Assembly (NCBI RefSeq): GCF_048128805.1
Contig: NC_136004.1
Coordinates: 18,784,185 to 18,848,184, forward strand
From: Centroberyx gerrardi
Taxonomy: Eukaryota > Chordata > Actinopteri > Beryciformes > Berycidae
Reading direction: 5' to 3'
DNA: 64,000 bases
Notes under the pieces: generated by a model
What the model saw: the letters and a program-made list of their open reading frames with translations, nothing else
What the model was told of the DNA's origin: nothing
Database searches by the model: none
Program-made: the position numbers and the translations under genes
Shown: positions 11,140 through 24,303 of the stretch, piece after piece
Position numbering within the stretch: position 1 is the first letter of the stretch
How the letters are laid out: each line of letters begins with the position of its first letter

Positions 11140-13949
11140 CCTCATAACCACACTAATAGTAATCACCAGAGAATCACAAAATCTGCAAATTATTTTAATA
11201 TGGAAAGGGGAACAGTCTGGAAAGTCATGACATCATTTGCCACAAACAGACAAACTGCACTGGTAAAGAAGAATGGTCACAAGTCCTAACTTACCAACAG
11301 GAACCGATGGACATGTAACTGGATAGTTGCTAAACACCATACAGTCTCAAAAATTTCCACAGAACTGAATCAACACCTCTGACACAGTCTCAACAGAAAC
11401 TGAACATGGTGCGCTTGCCAAAGCTGGTATTTATAGCTGGTTGCAGAATAAAGACACAATTTCCCACTACACACAGTTCAGGACTTGTATGATAGTTTAA
11501 GGACTGAAGCTGTTTTGTGTTTTGAAGACAAAGGGTGGCCCTACTCCTTATTGTTATTCATATATTGTGAGGTGTTTCCATTATTTAGTCCATCCCCTCT
11601 ATATTAATAATGAAAAATACACACTTCGAATACTAGACCATTACCTTCAGACTTAAAGCCGTCTATCAGGGAGCTTTTTGTGTAATTTTAATCACATCAC
11701 TTCATAGAATATTGTGGTTTCTCATTAAGCCTGTTAATGTCTGCATTGATTCAGTTTTGTGGAGAAATGTATCAGGATATTATACTGCATTGATTTAACA
11801 CACACACATATAGGCTTGAATATTAGCCTTGTTTTCAACTAATTCTATTGTTTATTTTTTTCCATGAAGGTTCAACTGCAGCTGCCACTCATCCTTCTAG
11901 CACAGAGGATCCTTTAGCCAGGGGCAGTGGGATCATCCCCGGTGAGCACCGCTTTGACCAAAACCTGATGTCTTACAGGCACTGAACATAACATGTCAGA
12001 AAAAAACACCTACAGTAATATGTACCACCCTGAGTCAAAGGCAAACAAACACTGTACCTATTTGAGTCGGAGTCAAGACCACAACCAAAGGGGAATCAAG
12101 TTAGACCAACAATAGCTGACAAAGCTTTCAATAGTCCAGAAAGATTATGCTTGACAGTTCTCTCTTTCTTGGGTAGAAATATCAAGACAAGACCGAGATA
12201 ATTCAGAGGCCAAGACTTTCAAAACATTTCATACATTAAATCAGAGTATAAGGATTTGTATATTCTTACTGAAATTTGGCTGTTCAGTCTGAGTCTTGCA
12301 CTTGATCTCAATCCTCTTTTGGTTGTGATCTTATCCTGGACTCAATTATATTTTGTTACATTTTAGGCATTTAGCTGACACTCATCTAGAGTGACTTCAA
12401 TGAGTGAGTAGAGAGGCGTTCAGGGTCTGGCTCAAGGACAGTTCGACGGGACACATGGCTCACATGGGCAGCTGCGGGCATTGAATCTGTGACTTTTTGG
12501 TTACAGGACGGTCTCGTTAACTTCTAGACCATGCTGTCGCTCAGATGTTTGGTCTTGGTCTTTGTCTTCAGTTATGGTCTGGTCTTGGTCTCAGTTGAGG
12601 TGGTCTTGACAAAAACTCTGATGTCAGTTCTGTGTCCTTTATAGCTCCTGACAGGCAACCGACCAAGATGTGGTGACGGTGAAATCTGAGTATTTGATGA
12701 CATAAGTTGTTTGCTTTTGAGGTTTGATGTTCCAAAGGCAGATGCTAGAATAATAGCATTGCACTAAAGCTCCTCTTAGTTTTGAGTAACCTTGGTCTTA
12801 CAACTGGCTAATCGGATTTGGAAAATGCTATGCTGTTGCCTCTCCTGAGAGAAAAACGTAAATGTAGCCATGTTGAGACCCATGCCAACCTCTTCCAGTT
12901 CTCTGTCCTGGATTATGATCTTCTGCTTTAAGTTGGAACATTTTCTTTTTATCTGTCCGTGGCAGAAAATAGACACAGTGTATCAAGTAAGTGTGTTAGT
13001 TCACAAGAGCCAGGCTAGATATTTGGAAGGGAACGTGAAATTCCTCTGGTCCCGGTAATAGTCACTAATATTATGATTGCAGGATAAGGGTCTGCACTGC
13101 ACTGGGAAGTGACATCTCAACAGACTGACTCTCACAGGGAAGAAGAACCCCCCCCCCTGCTCTGAGAAGACACCCCTTTTCCTTTTTCTAATAGAGTGAA
13201 GAAGTATTAATTTTTCCAATAGTGCAGTGAAGATAGATAGGAAAATGAGGAGAGAGTTATGCAGCGTGCACCAGAGCCCAAGCACACGCAGTCACAAAAC
13301 GAGTTGTTTTCCTAGGGAGGAACACTGGTTCATTCAGCTGCCAGACTCCCAAAGGAAACTGGATCAGGAAGAGAAGCAGGTAGACAAACCTACTCAGGAT
13401 GACTCCCTGCAGAAGCTCCCACATACAGCACAGCTTATTACAATCACAGTTGTGTGTGTGCATGCATGAGTGCTTGTGAATCTGCACATGTTGTGTGTTT
13501 GCACATGTGCATCTGAGCACATGTTTACTGTGGTTTTTTTTGTGTCTGTGTATAGGTGCGATTGCAGCCGCGGTGTTCATTGCCTTTCTACTGGCTCTCT
13601 ATGCTGTCCTCTGGAAGTGTATGGTATCACCACCACAAAGGTAAAGAACAGACACAAGCCCTAACTTGATTCGACTAGAGCTTTATTTGATTTTGTTGGC
13701 ACGGCGATCTTGCAAACTGCCATTTGCGCTCCTGCCTCAGTGTCACATGTCTGAACTTTGTATCCCCGCTCATCAAAGAGGGAGAAATCGTCTCACATGA
13801 ACAGCGGTTTTTCCAGTTTCCTCCATTGTTCAAATCGAATTGCGTCACAATCTGATTTTATCTGACAGGCATGTGCTCATTTGTGTTTCACCCTTTTCAG
13901 GAAGAAGAGAAAGGTGAGGGTAAGAGAGCAACGGAGGAGTCCTGTGTGA
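10340..13949 (+). CDS. Small single-pass membrane protein, unrecognised
   Basis: I do not recognise this gene. Four exons join in phase: 10340-10356, 11901-11941, 13556-13640 and 13901-13949. Each has a GT donor and AG acceptor, giving 63 residues beginning METAQSTEDP. A short Ser/Thr/acidic N-terminus (1-20) leads into one hydrophobic helix (about 19-42, GAIAAAVFIAFLLALYAVLW). A strongly basic tail follows, containing KKRKVRVREQRR. By the positive-inside rule the tail should face the cytosol; no signal peptide precedes the helix, so it would be a type III or signal-anchor protein. The first exon was chosen because only this phase (two bases left over) opens the later exons. A longer second exon from 11871 hits a stop in the two frames that upstream starts can supply. 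Size and layout resemble the small integral membrane protein (SMIM) class. Confidence 0.6.
11102..11137. repeat. (CT)n microsatellite
   Basis: Eighteen or so CT units in an intron of the small membrane-protein gene. Confidence 0.95.
12355..12545. repeat. Dispersed fish repeat with TTAGGCATTTAGCTGAC core
   Basis: The words TTTAGGCATTTAGCTGACACTCAT, CAGAGTGACTT-like and the trailing 'gttacaggacggtctcgttaac' match a very common dispersed fish repeat whose tail resembles a tRNA-derived SINE body. It is decayed. It lies in intron 2 of the small membrane-protein gene, with TGGTCTTGGTCTCA-type repeat sequence on both sides (about 12055-12115 and 12545-12620). Confidence 0.5.
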
Positions 13950-15114
13950 CGACTGGCCTCCTGGTTGAAAATGTACTGGATCTGGTCTCACTGGGAGGGG
14001 GGGGGGGATTAAAACCTGGGACAGCAGACTTTGCTCCTAATCAAAGAATATTACCAGACTTAAAGTATGTTGCTGAATCATCAGAGGAAGATTCACCCAA
14101 CAGATTCAAAAACCTGCCACCTGTTTCCCTCAGGTTGGGGAAGGGATTTGAACAGAAACTGTCTGCAGGTGGCTCCGGTTTGAGACGAAGCTCCTCTGTG
14201 ATGCCAAACACTTTGTTTGCAGGTCAACTTGTGCTGCTTTTCTCTGTTTCTGCCTGTGAACTCTGCACTACTGAGGGATGAAGCGGCTCGGGCCACTGCT
14301 CTCCCCGACGATCAATAAGCTGAATGGCCACCAGCCGCGTCTGTTTGTATGAGTGTGTGTGAGACTAACCACATGTCTTGTGTGTGCTGTAGCTTGTGAT
14401 ATATTTAGTATAATTTCATTTTTTTTACGTTGTTGCACCTGCATCAAATGATCAGTTGCATCTTGAATATTTCCTTGATTCTTCTGATGAGCCTGCCTTA
14501 GTATGACTTTATAATGCTTGAGAAAGCTCATGTTGGCATCACTAGGTTGCATCTGCGTCCATTTTAATTCTATCCATGCCTCTCCAAGATTTTGTTGGAG
14601 CTGCAAAAGGAGCCAAGATGTTTAGAAATGAAAAGTGTATTGATACCAGCTGAAAATGTGTCATGTCATAATATTGAGTGAATGAATGTATGCAGATGAA
14701 TCATTTATCATGTATGATCTGTTGCTCTGTGACATTTTAATAGACAGATTCATGTTATTGTTTATCCAATCATTACTCTACTCTTTAGACAGTATTTTCT
14801 GTGGGAAACTATGAATTGATTGTGCTCGTTTTATTTCTTTACTCAGGACATTCCAACTACTGTATGACTTTTCACTCTTCATAAACTGTGACGTGTTGTT
14901 TTTGACAGATTTACAACAATGGAATGTGTCTCATAAAAAAATGCTAAGTCAGTGATTTAGATGAGTGACAGTTTTCATATAAAATCAAACTGGACTCAAT
15001 TGTCAAATGTCATAATGTTGAAGATTTTCTTCACCTTGCTTCTCACGTGTTTCATGTTATATTTCTAACTAGCATAATATATGAGTGGGGGTTTGAAGCA
15101 CTTTGTAAAGGGCT

Positions 15115-15196
<82 letters not shown>

Positions 15197-16650
15197 GCAG
15201 GGGGGTGGGGTTTTATTATTTACTGTGTTTTATTTGGTCCAGTTGCAGTATTCTCACAACATACTTCTAAGTCTATGGATTTTTTTACAGGTTTTTTTTT
15301 TGTTTTGTTCGTATTTTTGTGTTGCATTAACCTTATTTGCTATGATCAAGGCCCATACTGATATAAGAATATATGTTAGAATACATACGTTCATACAGTT
15401 CATCTAAGATAATTAATCTCAGCAAAATATCTTTATAATAATGCCCCTTTGGAATAAACAGACAATGAGAGTCTCAGTAGCGGTGGGCTGGATGAACATC
15501 CTGTGCTGATGGACACAGGCCAACAGCCACTGAGCCACACTGCTTAATAATTGACGGCTGCACTCAAAATGGACTTGGTTTGTGTCATCACTGCTATTTG
15601 AGTAGCTATCTCAGTCGGGGCCACATCAAAGTGGAGGAAACACTGTCACTTTCAGAACCAGTTTTGCGACTTGTTGGAGCCGCAGAGCAGAGCTAACAAC
15701 TGGGTTAAGAGCAGGGACTGTGGTTTAGTAGAGCGTAGTAGAGACACTGGTTTTACTCTTGTAATCCAATCTGCTACAATTGCATAGCAATGAGTTATTA
15801 ATGATGCTGTGTTCTCCTCAGCTGAAACAAATATGTTTTTGCTGTGATTTATATTTTCATTCATCTCATCTCCTTTGGTTATGTTCCCTAATCTAATGGG
15901 TGGTTATCATAGTGAGTTAGGGCATTATTTATAGCCTATAGAAATTGTGAATTAACTGATGGGCATGTGGGGAAAATATAGCCTATACATCTTGAATATA
16001 GCTTCAAATATTTAGTGTTTACTGGTTGCATTTTATTAATAGAACAAAAACCTTAAAAACGAAATCTCATACCAGCTGCCACCGTTGCAGCAGAATGGAC
16101 AAGTTGGAACAAGACATGCTATTGTGAACCTTTGCAGAGAAATAGGACATTTTGTTTTGAATTATTTTTGCCATCCAACAAGACACTGAATTATGTCTTT
16201 AAATTCTTATGCATTGTAAACTTGGGTGGATAAGTGAACAAACATACAAACTGGCTTTCACTCTCTGTTTCACCCACTTCTATTTGGCCTAACAGCATGT
16301 TGGCCAAATAGAAAATGTAACATTTTTTGTCCAACAGATGGCAAGATAGATGATGAAAAACTGACTCAAAAACAGCAACATCAGTCTGATCCCAGGCTGC
16401 AAAAAAGGGGGATTAGAAAATCTGTATAATTCTGATCCAGATTAAAAGTTTTCAAAAACTGAGCCCAGAAGAACAAAACCAAAACCAAGAGGAGACTCAG
16501 TTAATACAAAATGATTATTGTCGTATCTGTCTGGTAACAGAATGTGGGTGACAGTCAGTTCAGTTTCAGTTTCACCCTGTATATAGACAACATCTCTATT
16601 CCCCTCTCAGTTCACAAAAACCTTTACTGTAAGTTACTCTACTCCAACAA
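13950..16650. other. Convergent intergenic region
   Basis: This is the 3' side of both the small membrane-protein gene (+) and the receptor gene (-). It holds the long TG microsatellite. AATAAA at 15453-15458 on the + strand could end the membrane-protein transcript. TTTATT at 16656-16661 read on the - strand is AATAAA and could end the receptor transcript, which would give that gene a 3' UTR of about 460 bases. No coding exon is supported. Confidence 0.5.
15115..15193. repeat. (TG)n microsatellite, about 39 units
   Basis: An uninterrupted TG tract of 79 bases, the longest pure dinucleotide run in the left half of the window. Cysteine-valine open frames across it are artefacts. Confidence 0.97.
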
Positions 16651-17115
16651 TATGTTTTATTTTCATGTGCAACTCCAACAGATTCATTTTCGGACAATAT
16701 AGAAGCCAGCAGAGAAAACTCTGATGTCTCTAAAATGTTCTTGCAATTGCCTACTCTCTCTTTTTCCTCTAGGTAAATGATGATGAAATCTGTTATTTTT
16801 CGGGCCTGCTGGATTTTTCCAAAAGAGTCACAACTTGCAGATGAGAACAGAGACAACCTGCAGTATAGTTATATAGAAACAAACTTCTATATACTTGCTG
16901 AATTAAAAAAGTAGCATAGATACAAAACCTTTACATTACTTACATCAGAAAACTGCACATATTCACATTATGACTGCTGTCTGGTGACTGGAGCAAGCAT
17001 CTGTTTACAGTATTTACATTCTTGAGATGGAGAAATTCAATATGAAATACAACACACTGAAAATATTCTCACTGTACATTTATAATAAAAAAAACGCTGG
17101 GCTCGATCCTTGGCT

Positions 17116-18359
17116 TTACACTGATAAAGCATCATTGGAGATGTAGCCAGACATAACACTCCATGATTCCTGCAGGCTCTCAGAAGATTCGAGGCTGTTG
17201 ATTTCGCTGATGCCTTTAGGTGCGACTTGTTGTGGCTCGGAGAAATCCCCCCCAATGGTGCTACAGTAACTCTGGTTGGTGACACTTGTTACTTGCTGAA
17301 AGACTGGACTTTCCCATCGCACTGCAGTTGACTGTGGGCGGTAGTCTGCTTGGGGTGGCATGCAGAGGGCCGAGGAGGATAAAGTAGAGGACTGGGAGGC
17401 AGAAGAGGACGGTGCGTTCAGGAGCTCGGGATCTATCAGTGTGGTTGTTTCAGTCACAGGAGTTCCGGCAGGTAAGATCTCAATGTCACAGCTGACACAC
17501 TCTTCTACTGTCTGTGACTGTAGCCTCTCACTGGTCTGCACACAGACACAGAGCAAAAATGAAACTGTAGGAATGAAACTCAAGGCAATTTATTACAGAT
17601 CAGTTTATATGATATGAAGCAGGCTGAGGTACACAACTTGTAACACCCTCTCTTGCACCTACTGATGATGAGTAAGCCATTTTATTGACTGATTTCACAA
17701 GTTGGTGGGAAAGTTGGTTTCCCTCGAAATGTCTGGTTTAGTTACATTCATTTGCAGAACACTAACAAGGAAATAAAATTATGTAAATTACTCATAGCTG
17801 GGTGTGTAACAACAAATATGCCAGTGTAATCTCCTGTGAAAGTGATTTTAAGGCCAAGTGAATATGTGGAATCACTTGTAGCCAGCCTTTATGAAATCTC
17901 TATGCTAAAAACAAGCTATAAAACACTTCCTGAAACCCCTGTGGAGGGCAGGACCTTGTGGTTTATGCTGCAGATTGTATCTAATTCAGTTTGTTGAAAT
18001 TTCCATGTTCTCTATTTTTATGTATGTATTGAAATGTATCTAGTATGGGTAGTTTACTCTCTGTATATGGCTAGACCAATTCAATGATATGTCCATACCT
18101 CACGAAGAAAGTTGTCTACCTCAATAGTATTGATGTTCATACCAGCGGGATAAGCAAAAATCCCCTTTAGCCCACTCGTCAGCCTAGAAGAGAAGCAGCA
18201 ATATGGAACAAAGAGAAAAACATCCAGATCCTCTTAAGCAGGATAAATGCGTGGGATTCACGGATGAAGTTACTCACATTTTCCTCTGAGGCCACAGAAG
18301 GATGGTGCAGCCCAGCAGCAGCAGGACTGGAGTCAATATCTTAGCCAAGTGAACAGAGT
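17116..18359 (-). CDS. lifr: Receptor exons 15-17: membrane span and tail
   Basis: Exon 18278-18359 encodes the span (ILTPVLLLLGCTILLW). Exon 18099-18183 encodes the juxtamembrane stretch, where box 1 should lie: GLKGIFAYPAGMN keeps one proline of the usual Pro-x-Pro motif. Exon 17116-17535 encodes the last 139 residues, with box-2-like acidic/hydrophobic sequence (EECVSCDIEILP), one YRPQ site, a further tyrosine in QSYCS and a tyrosine close to the C-terminus (GYISND). The tail is shorter than in mammalian LIFR as I recall it. Confidence 0.8.
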
Positions 18360-21300
18360 CTACCAGAAGAAACAGCAGATGAAAAACACAGATTAACACA
18401 CACATTCAATTATTATAATTCAAAACTTCGGATTTTGTGAAGTTGTAGCCTAGTTTCTCACAGCATAAGACAATCCATACTATGCAAGTGCATAATATGC
18501 TATTGGCCTATCCTAACTGGGTGTTATGGAGCTCACAGTTGGCTGTGGTCTTGATGATGATGCTGGCTGGTGGACCAGGTCCCCCCTTGGTGACCGCACT
18601 CAGACAGAAAGTGTACACCTGGCTTTCGTGCAGATCGTCTATGGTCACAATCTTCCTCCGGGGGTCCGTCACATTCAATAGATCTGCATGCAGGATTACA
18701 ATGCCTTATATTGTTAAACACCATGGTATATGATTTAAGCCATATGTGGTTTTTATGTGCAATCAGAGCTGATGACCGCCATTTTTCAAAATTATAGTTT
18801 ATATGCATACAGTATATGAGGGGCAGCGATATTTACATTCTGTATGTTGTAATGAGTTAGAAAGAGATTCTGTAGTAAGTGATTAATACAGAGAAAAATT
18901 GCCATGTTCATGTAAATCTGAGAGCATCATCATCAATACTATGCCAGTGTTTATATCAGTCCACACCCATCAGAGTTAATTAATCACTTCAAATAATTTT
19001 GAACAGCCACCTCAGAGCCATATCAGCTCTATGAGTGGATAAACACTTTTCCAAGCAACACACACTAATTGTCACTGAAAAATCAACACTTATTAACACT
19101 GGAAACGTTGCTGTGTACCCACTTGCAGTTTGACCTGGTGTGCTCTCACATCCTTCTTCTTGCACTACAACCAGGTAACCAGTGATGAACCCTCGATGAG
19201 CCTGATCCTCCTCATTGTAAAGCCACTCCAGTGTCACAGAGGAGGAAGTACTTTGACCAGGTCTGACCAGACTGGGGGACTGTAAAGGTTCTGAGGGGAG
19301 GGACGAGGTTTCAAAAAAAGAGAGAATCAGTTCAAGTTAAAGCAATAAAAGGCCTCAAGTAACAGGGAGAAAATGCATTGCATTGGGATAACTTCACAAA
19401 TAAATTTGGTTTCGCATTTTGCGGTACTGCGTAATTTGTTCCTTTGTGTTACTCCTCGCATGTCTGGCAAGCAGGAGAGATGGTGTACATCTCCGTGTCT
19501 GTGTTTTGCGTGCATGTGTGTCTGCACTTCTCAGTAATTTTCTACCATGAAACACACTGCACTTATCTGTGCTCTCATCCCGTGTATCTCACACATTGGT
19601 TTAGTGATAAGGTTTAGTGATAATCTTTCTCACATCCGCACCCCGTCCGCCATGTTCTTGTTAACACCTCTAAAAGCCAGATACCCATGATCAACACCAC
19701 AGCACAAAAACAACATGCACACTCATGTTTGTATCACTATACTTGCGAGGATCTTTATTGACTACACTCATTCCCTAACCCATAACCCCCAACTTTAACC
19801 CTCTCTACTACATGCCTAACTTTAACCTTTACCATAAACCTCATCCTAAATCTAATCTTAACCCTAAAGCCATGCCCTAACCCTGAACCAGCCCTTCAAA
19901 GAAGTGAATGAAGAGTGCAAAATGTCCTCACTTTGAAGGATTTTCCTCATCTTTTTTACCCTTGTGAGGACATCTTGTTGTCGTAAGTATAGAAATACAA
20001 CACACACATGCAGACACACACATGCACAAACATTTCCAGTATAAATCAAATGTCAGTAACAACACTCACTGAGCTCCTGTGAGTATCCAGTCTGTATCTC
20101 CAGTAGTCTGTGTCCATTTTCCATGCATCCATAGATATTAAATGTATACCTATAACCTGCTGTGAAATTCCCTGCAAAATAAAGAATTATGACAATAAAT
20201 GCCAAAACAAACCCAAGCCAGTTCTATGTCTTCTTCACAACTCATCAACATCAATGATAAACACAAAGACCTACCAGCAGGTAGGAACAAGGTGTTATTT
20301 CCATTTGGCACCTTCATCCATCGCAGAGCACAGGGATTTGCAGTTCCCGGAGTGCACCACTCCACAGTGTAGCCACAGGTGGCGGGGTGCTGCTCGGCCC
20401 AGGACAGATGGAAACCCCCTGCTGTGCTGCCACTCACGCGCTGCACCGGCAGGAGGATTTCTGTTCAAAGACACAAGATTCAGCAACTCACAGAAAACCA
20501 CAGGTCAAACCATTTGACGCTACGGGTCAGACAATGGCTGAGAAGACAAAACAGGTTGGAACACAAAAACGCTGCTGGACAGGCTATTTATTGTTGCAGT
20601 TGAAACCTTTATATGTTTAGTGTTGCAACTACAGAAGTATTGGTAAATAAAAAGGTGGGTAACTATGACCTCTAGTCCGTAATCATCATAAGGCATCACA
20701 ACTAGCAATATAAACAAAAAATCAAGCACATTTTCAGAAAAGCATTAAAGGAGAATACTGGTGTCATATCCCATTTACTGCTGTGTATGTCTAATTTACA
20801 TTTCCCCAATCATTTAAATCAGCTTTTAAAATTCAGACTTTGCAGTGTGAAACCTAGCTTGAAATTGACTGCTGTCCCGGCTAACAAAGACGCTCTAAAT
20901 AAAAACACATGGATGTGACAATATAAAGTTTGTAAGGCAACATGTTTTTGAGGGATTATTTCCTGGAAGAGACTTCCATTTCTCCCTGTGGGATTCAAGT
21001 GATTGACATTAAGCAGAGCGTAAATTAATGTAATATGCGCATTCATGTGAAAACACTCAACTTGGACACAATGAAATAACGATAAACCAGAAACACTGAC
21101 AAAACCAAATGAAAGCTTCATGTTTACTGTGGTGGATTATCTAGCTTAGGCAATTTTCAAGTATCTCCAACTACTAACTGTGTGCAGATGCCACCAGGAA
21201 TAACATAAAGGAGAGGGGCAACATTTGGCACAAACTTAAACAAACACCGGTATTATACTTTAATATCTGCTCTTTTCCCTTTAAAAGACCCTATGATGCA

Positions 21301-24269
21301 TACTATGATCATACTATCATAAAGACGTATCAGCCTAAAAAGTGGGGTAAACTAAGTGTAGATGGGTTTGCCCTCCACTCCATCCTTGATTGCAACACGG
21401 GAAGCTTGACATGTTAAATGTATTGTCACAGTTGAAAGCTTTATGTATAATATTTGTGAGGTAGATTTGGAGGTGACTCAGGTGACTCCAGTCCAGCTTC
21501 TCACCTCTGTCTTCCATCTGTGGGACGGTGATGTGAGCTGGGATGGAGGAGCCAGCGAGGAGGACAGCCTGGACAGAGAAGTCACACTGTCCTGGGCCGA
21601 CGAAGATCTCTGCCTGGGTTTGTCCGCTGTCCTTCCCTTCGGTCCTGTTTTGGCCGCCCTGCGACCACTGCACTGTGTAGCCTTGGATTACACCCTTTGC
21701 TGCTGAGCCAGGAATGTGCTGAGAATGAAGGACAAACTATATTTCTTACACTGGAGAAGAAAATATTGTATGCACATGGAGCTGTTGCATCAGTCTCCAT
21801 GTAATCAAAATAACATATTTGAAATAAACTAAACAAGCTGTAGACTCTCACCGGAGTCCACAGCAGGGTGACTTCACGGAGGTTGTGTGGGTTGGGCAGC
21901 TGCTTGACCCTCCTCCACACGTCCAAAGTCACTAACGGATCTAAGGAGAGCACACAGAGATTATTTCTTGAATGCAACACAGACAGCGGCTGATTGAGTC
22001 TTTTAGTGAGCTCCATCCAGTCAGGGCTGTAGTACTAGAGTAGTCGTGGAGTCTGGCCTCCACACCACCTTTTTTTGACATCTTGGGCATCATTTTTTGA
22101 CATCTTGTCTCAGTCTTGTGTCTACTTTGACTTTTCTTGGTCTCGGCCACTACTGGATGCTGACTCAACTTTTTCCTGCGTAGGGCATTTAAAAAACCAT
22201 GTAACATGCTGAGCTCGAACCCAGCCAAGGGCCTTTGTTTTATGTCATTCCCTTGTCAACTTTTATTGATATTTGGGTTATCTTCTCCCCAGCACAACAA
22301 ACAATTTAAGCGTTGGGACCTGTATAAACCTGTGTATCTAATGGTTCTTCGATGCCTATTCCTTCAATTCCCTTAGTTGGATGTTGAAGGGTACAGAATA
22401 ATCTCTGCTCTGTACTTCTTAATCATTATTTTTACATTTGGAGAGACATGCACAGTGTTTAATTTATTGCCTATTACGGTCTTGGTGTTGAATAGGACTC
22501 AATTTGCTCTGGTCTAAGTCTTGACTTGAACTCGACCCCCTTTGAACCTGGTCTTGACCTGGACTCGACTGGACCCGGTCTTGGAATTGACTTGGACTCA
22601 AGTGGTCTTGACTGCAGCCCTGGTATGCACCATACTATCCTGTTAATTTGGACTTGTTGACTATAGTCCTCATTCTGACTCTTCTGGTACTTGGAAAAGA
22701 AAAATAGGATAACTCGCACATCCAGTCTTCTTTGTGCAGGTGCGTTGGACTACAGAAAAGGCATCAATAGAACGAAGACATTCCCGCACCCTGCTCTTGC
22801 AATGCACACAATTCTTTTATTAACTAAATAAAATGCAGACAGAGAAATCGATTCAAACTCTGGTGAAGGTCTATGCGGACTCTGTTGACTCTGTCTACTC
22901 ACAGGTAGTGAAGAGTAAGGGTTGTGCCCAGTCTCCCCACAGCTTGCCCTTGACAGCGCAGCGTATGCTGGTAGAGTAGCAGGTGTTGGGAAGCAGATGC
23001 TCCAGCTTGACTTTGTAATAACCACCTTCACTCTGACCAGTCACCTGTTACAAACACATACAGACAGATATGTGCAGGTAAAAGCCTGCACTGAGATGTT
23101 CAACTTATTCTGTTGTCATAATATTGTAGTTACACCAGATTAAACTCACCATGATGGTGCTTTCTGGCTTTGTTGTAACCTGGCAGAGGATGTCCAGTGT
23201 AGACAGGTTCCCCTGTAAGATCCAGGTCACGGTGGTGTCTGTCACCCCTGGGTGCACGGTGTTCCACTCTACCACAGGAAACACTGAAGACAAACACACA
23301 TGAAATCCACAGACTTACTAAAACCCATTTTATCTTCAAGTGGCAATGCAGTCAATCTTTAGACAAAGCAATGAACCAAGCAGCAACAATTTCGCTAGAT
23401 TGTGCAAATAAACCATTGACTCATTAGACAACCACTAGACTGCCTCACTGCTGCGTAATCAGAAATGCATATCTTATTTGAAATACATCTACTATATGGT
23501 AAGAAGGACACGTTAGTCAAGCCTTTAGGAAATATAGAAAAGCAATATTTAAAGTGTACAGCCACACAGTATTCTGTATAATCCAGAATGTGGTTTGAAC
23601 TCTGACCTCTGTCAGAGAGGTTGAAGCTGTAGCTCTCTCTCTCCTCTCCCAGCTGGTTTCTCACCACCACAGTGATGTCGTATTCTTCCAAGTTTGGGAC
23701 AGCCAGGAAACTACATTTTGACTCAGTACATTTGGAAGAATCCTGGTCAGCATTCCCGTTGCTGTGTTTTCAAAAGCAAAAAGGGGAAAGAGTCAAATGA
23801 AGTGACTCACTGAATCTCAAAAATCAACTAGCGCTTCTGACAAAAACTTGGTTGATTACTCTACAGAGAGTTGCTTTTCAATCTGCATTATAGCAATGCA
23901 TAGGCCGGCCTTAAGTATGACTTCTATAGCAGTTTATAGCAGTAGTAAATAAATATATTCCTGTCAAAATCCTGTCATCACATACTGTATATCGACTTAT
24001 GTATGCTTACTTTATATGGAGGGTGTGTGTTCGTCTGTATTGATTAAATAGGTTTGATCTTCTGCCTGGATCCCAGGTGCAGGTGACAGTTGTCAAGTCT
24101 GCAGTCGCACAGCTGAGGTTTCTGGGCTTCTGGGGTGGAACTGGAGCACACACACACACACACAAACAAATATACAGTGAACATATGGTCAAATGCACAC
24201 ATACATACATACATATACACGTAAACATACGCAGATACACATCTTTGCATACATGCATACACATACAGA

Positions 24270-24303
<34 letters not shown>

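Noticed and set aside
11871..11941. Longer second exon for the small membrane protein
   Set aside because: An acceptor at 11870 is possible, but the only open frame through it cannot be reached from a start codon in the first exon; using the acceptor at 11900 solves the phase.
15047..15407. Cys-Val-rich frames
   Set aside because: They are produced by the long TG microsatellite; similar frames at 24.0, 34.1, 52.6 and 60.4 kb were rejected for the same reason.
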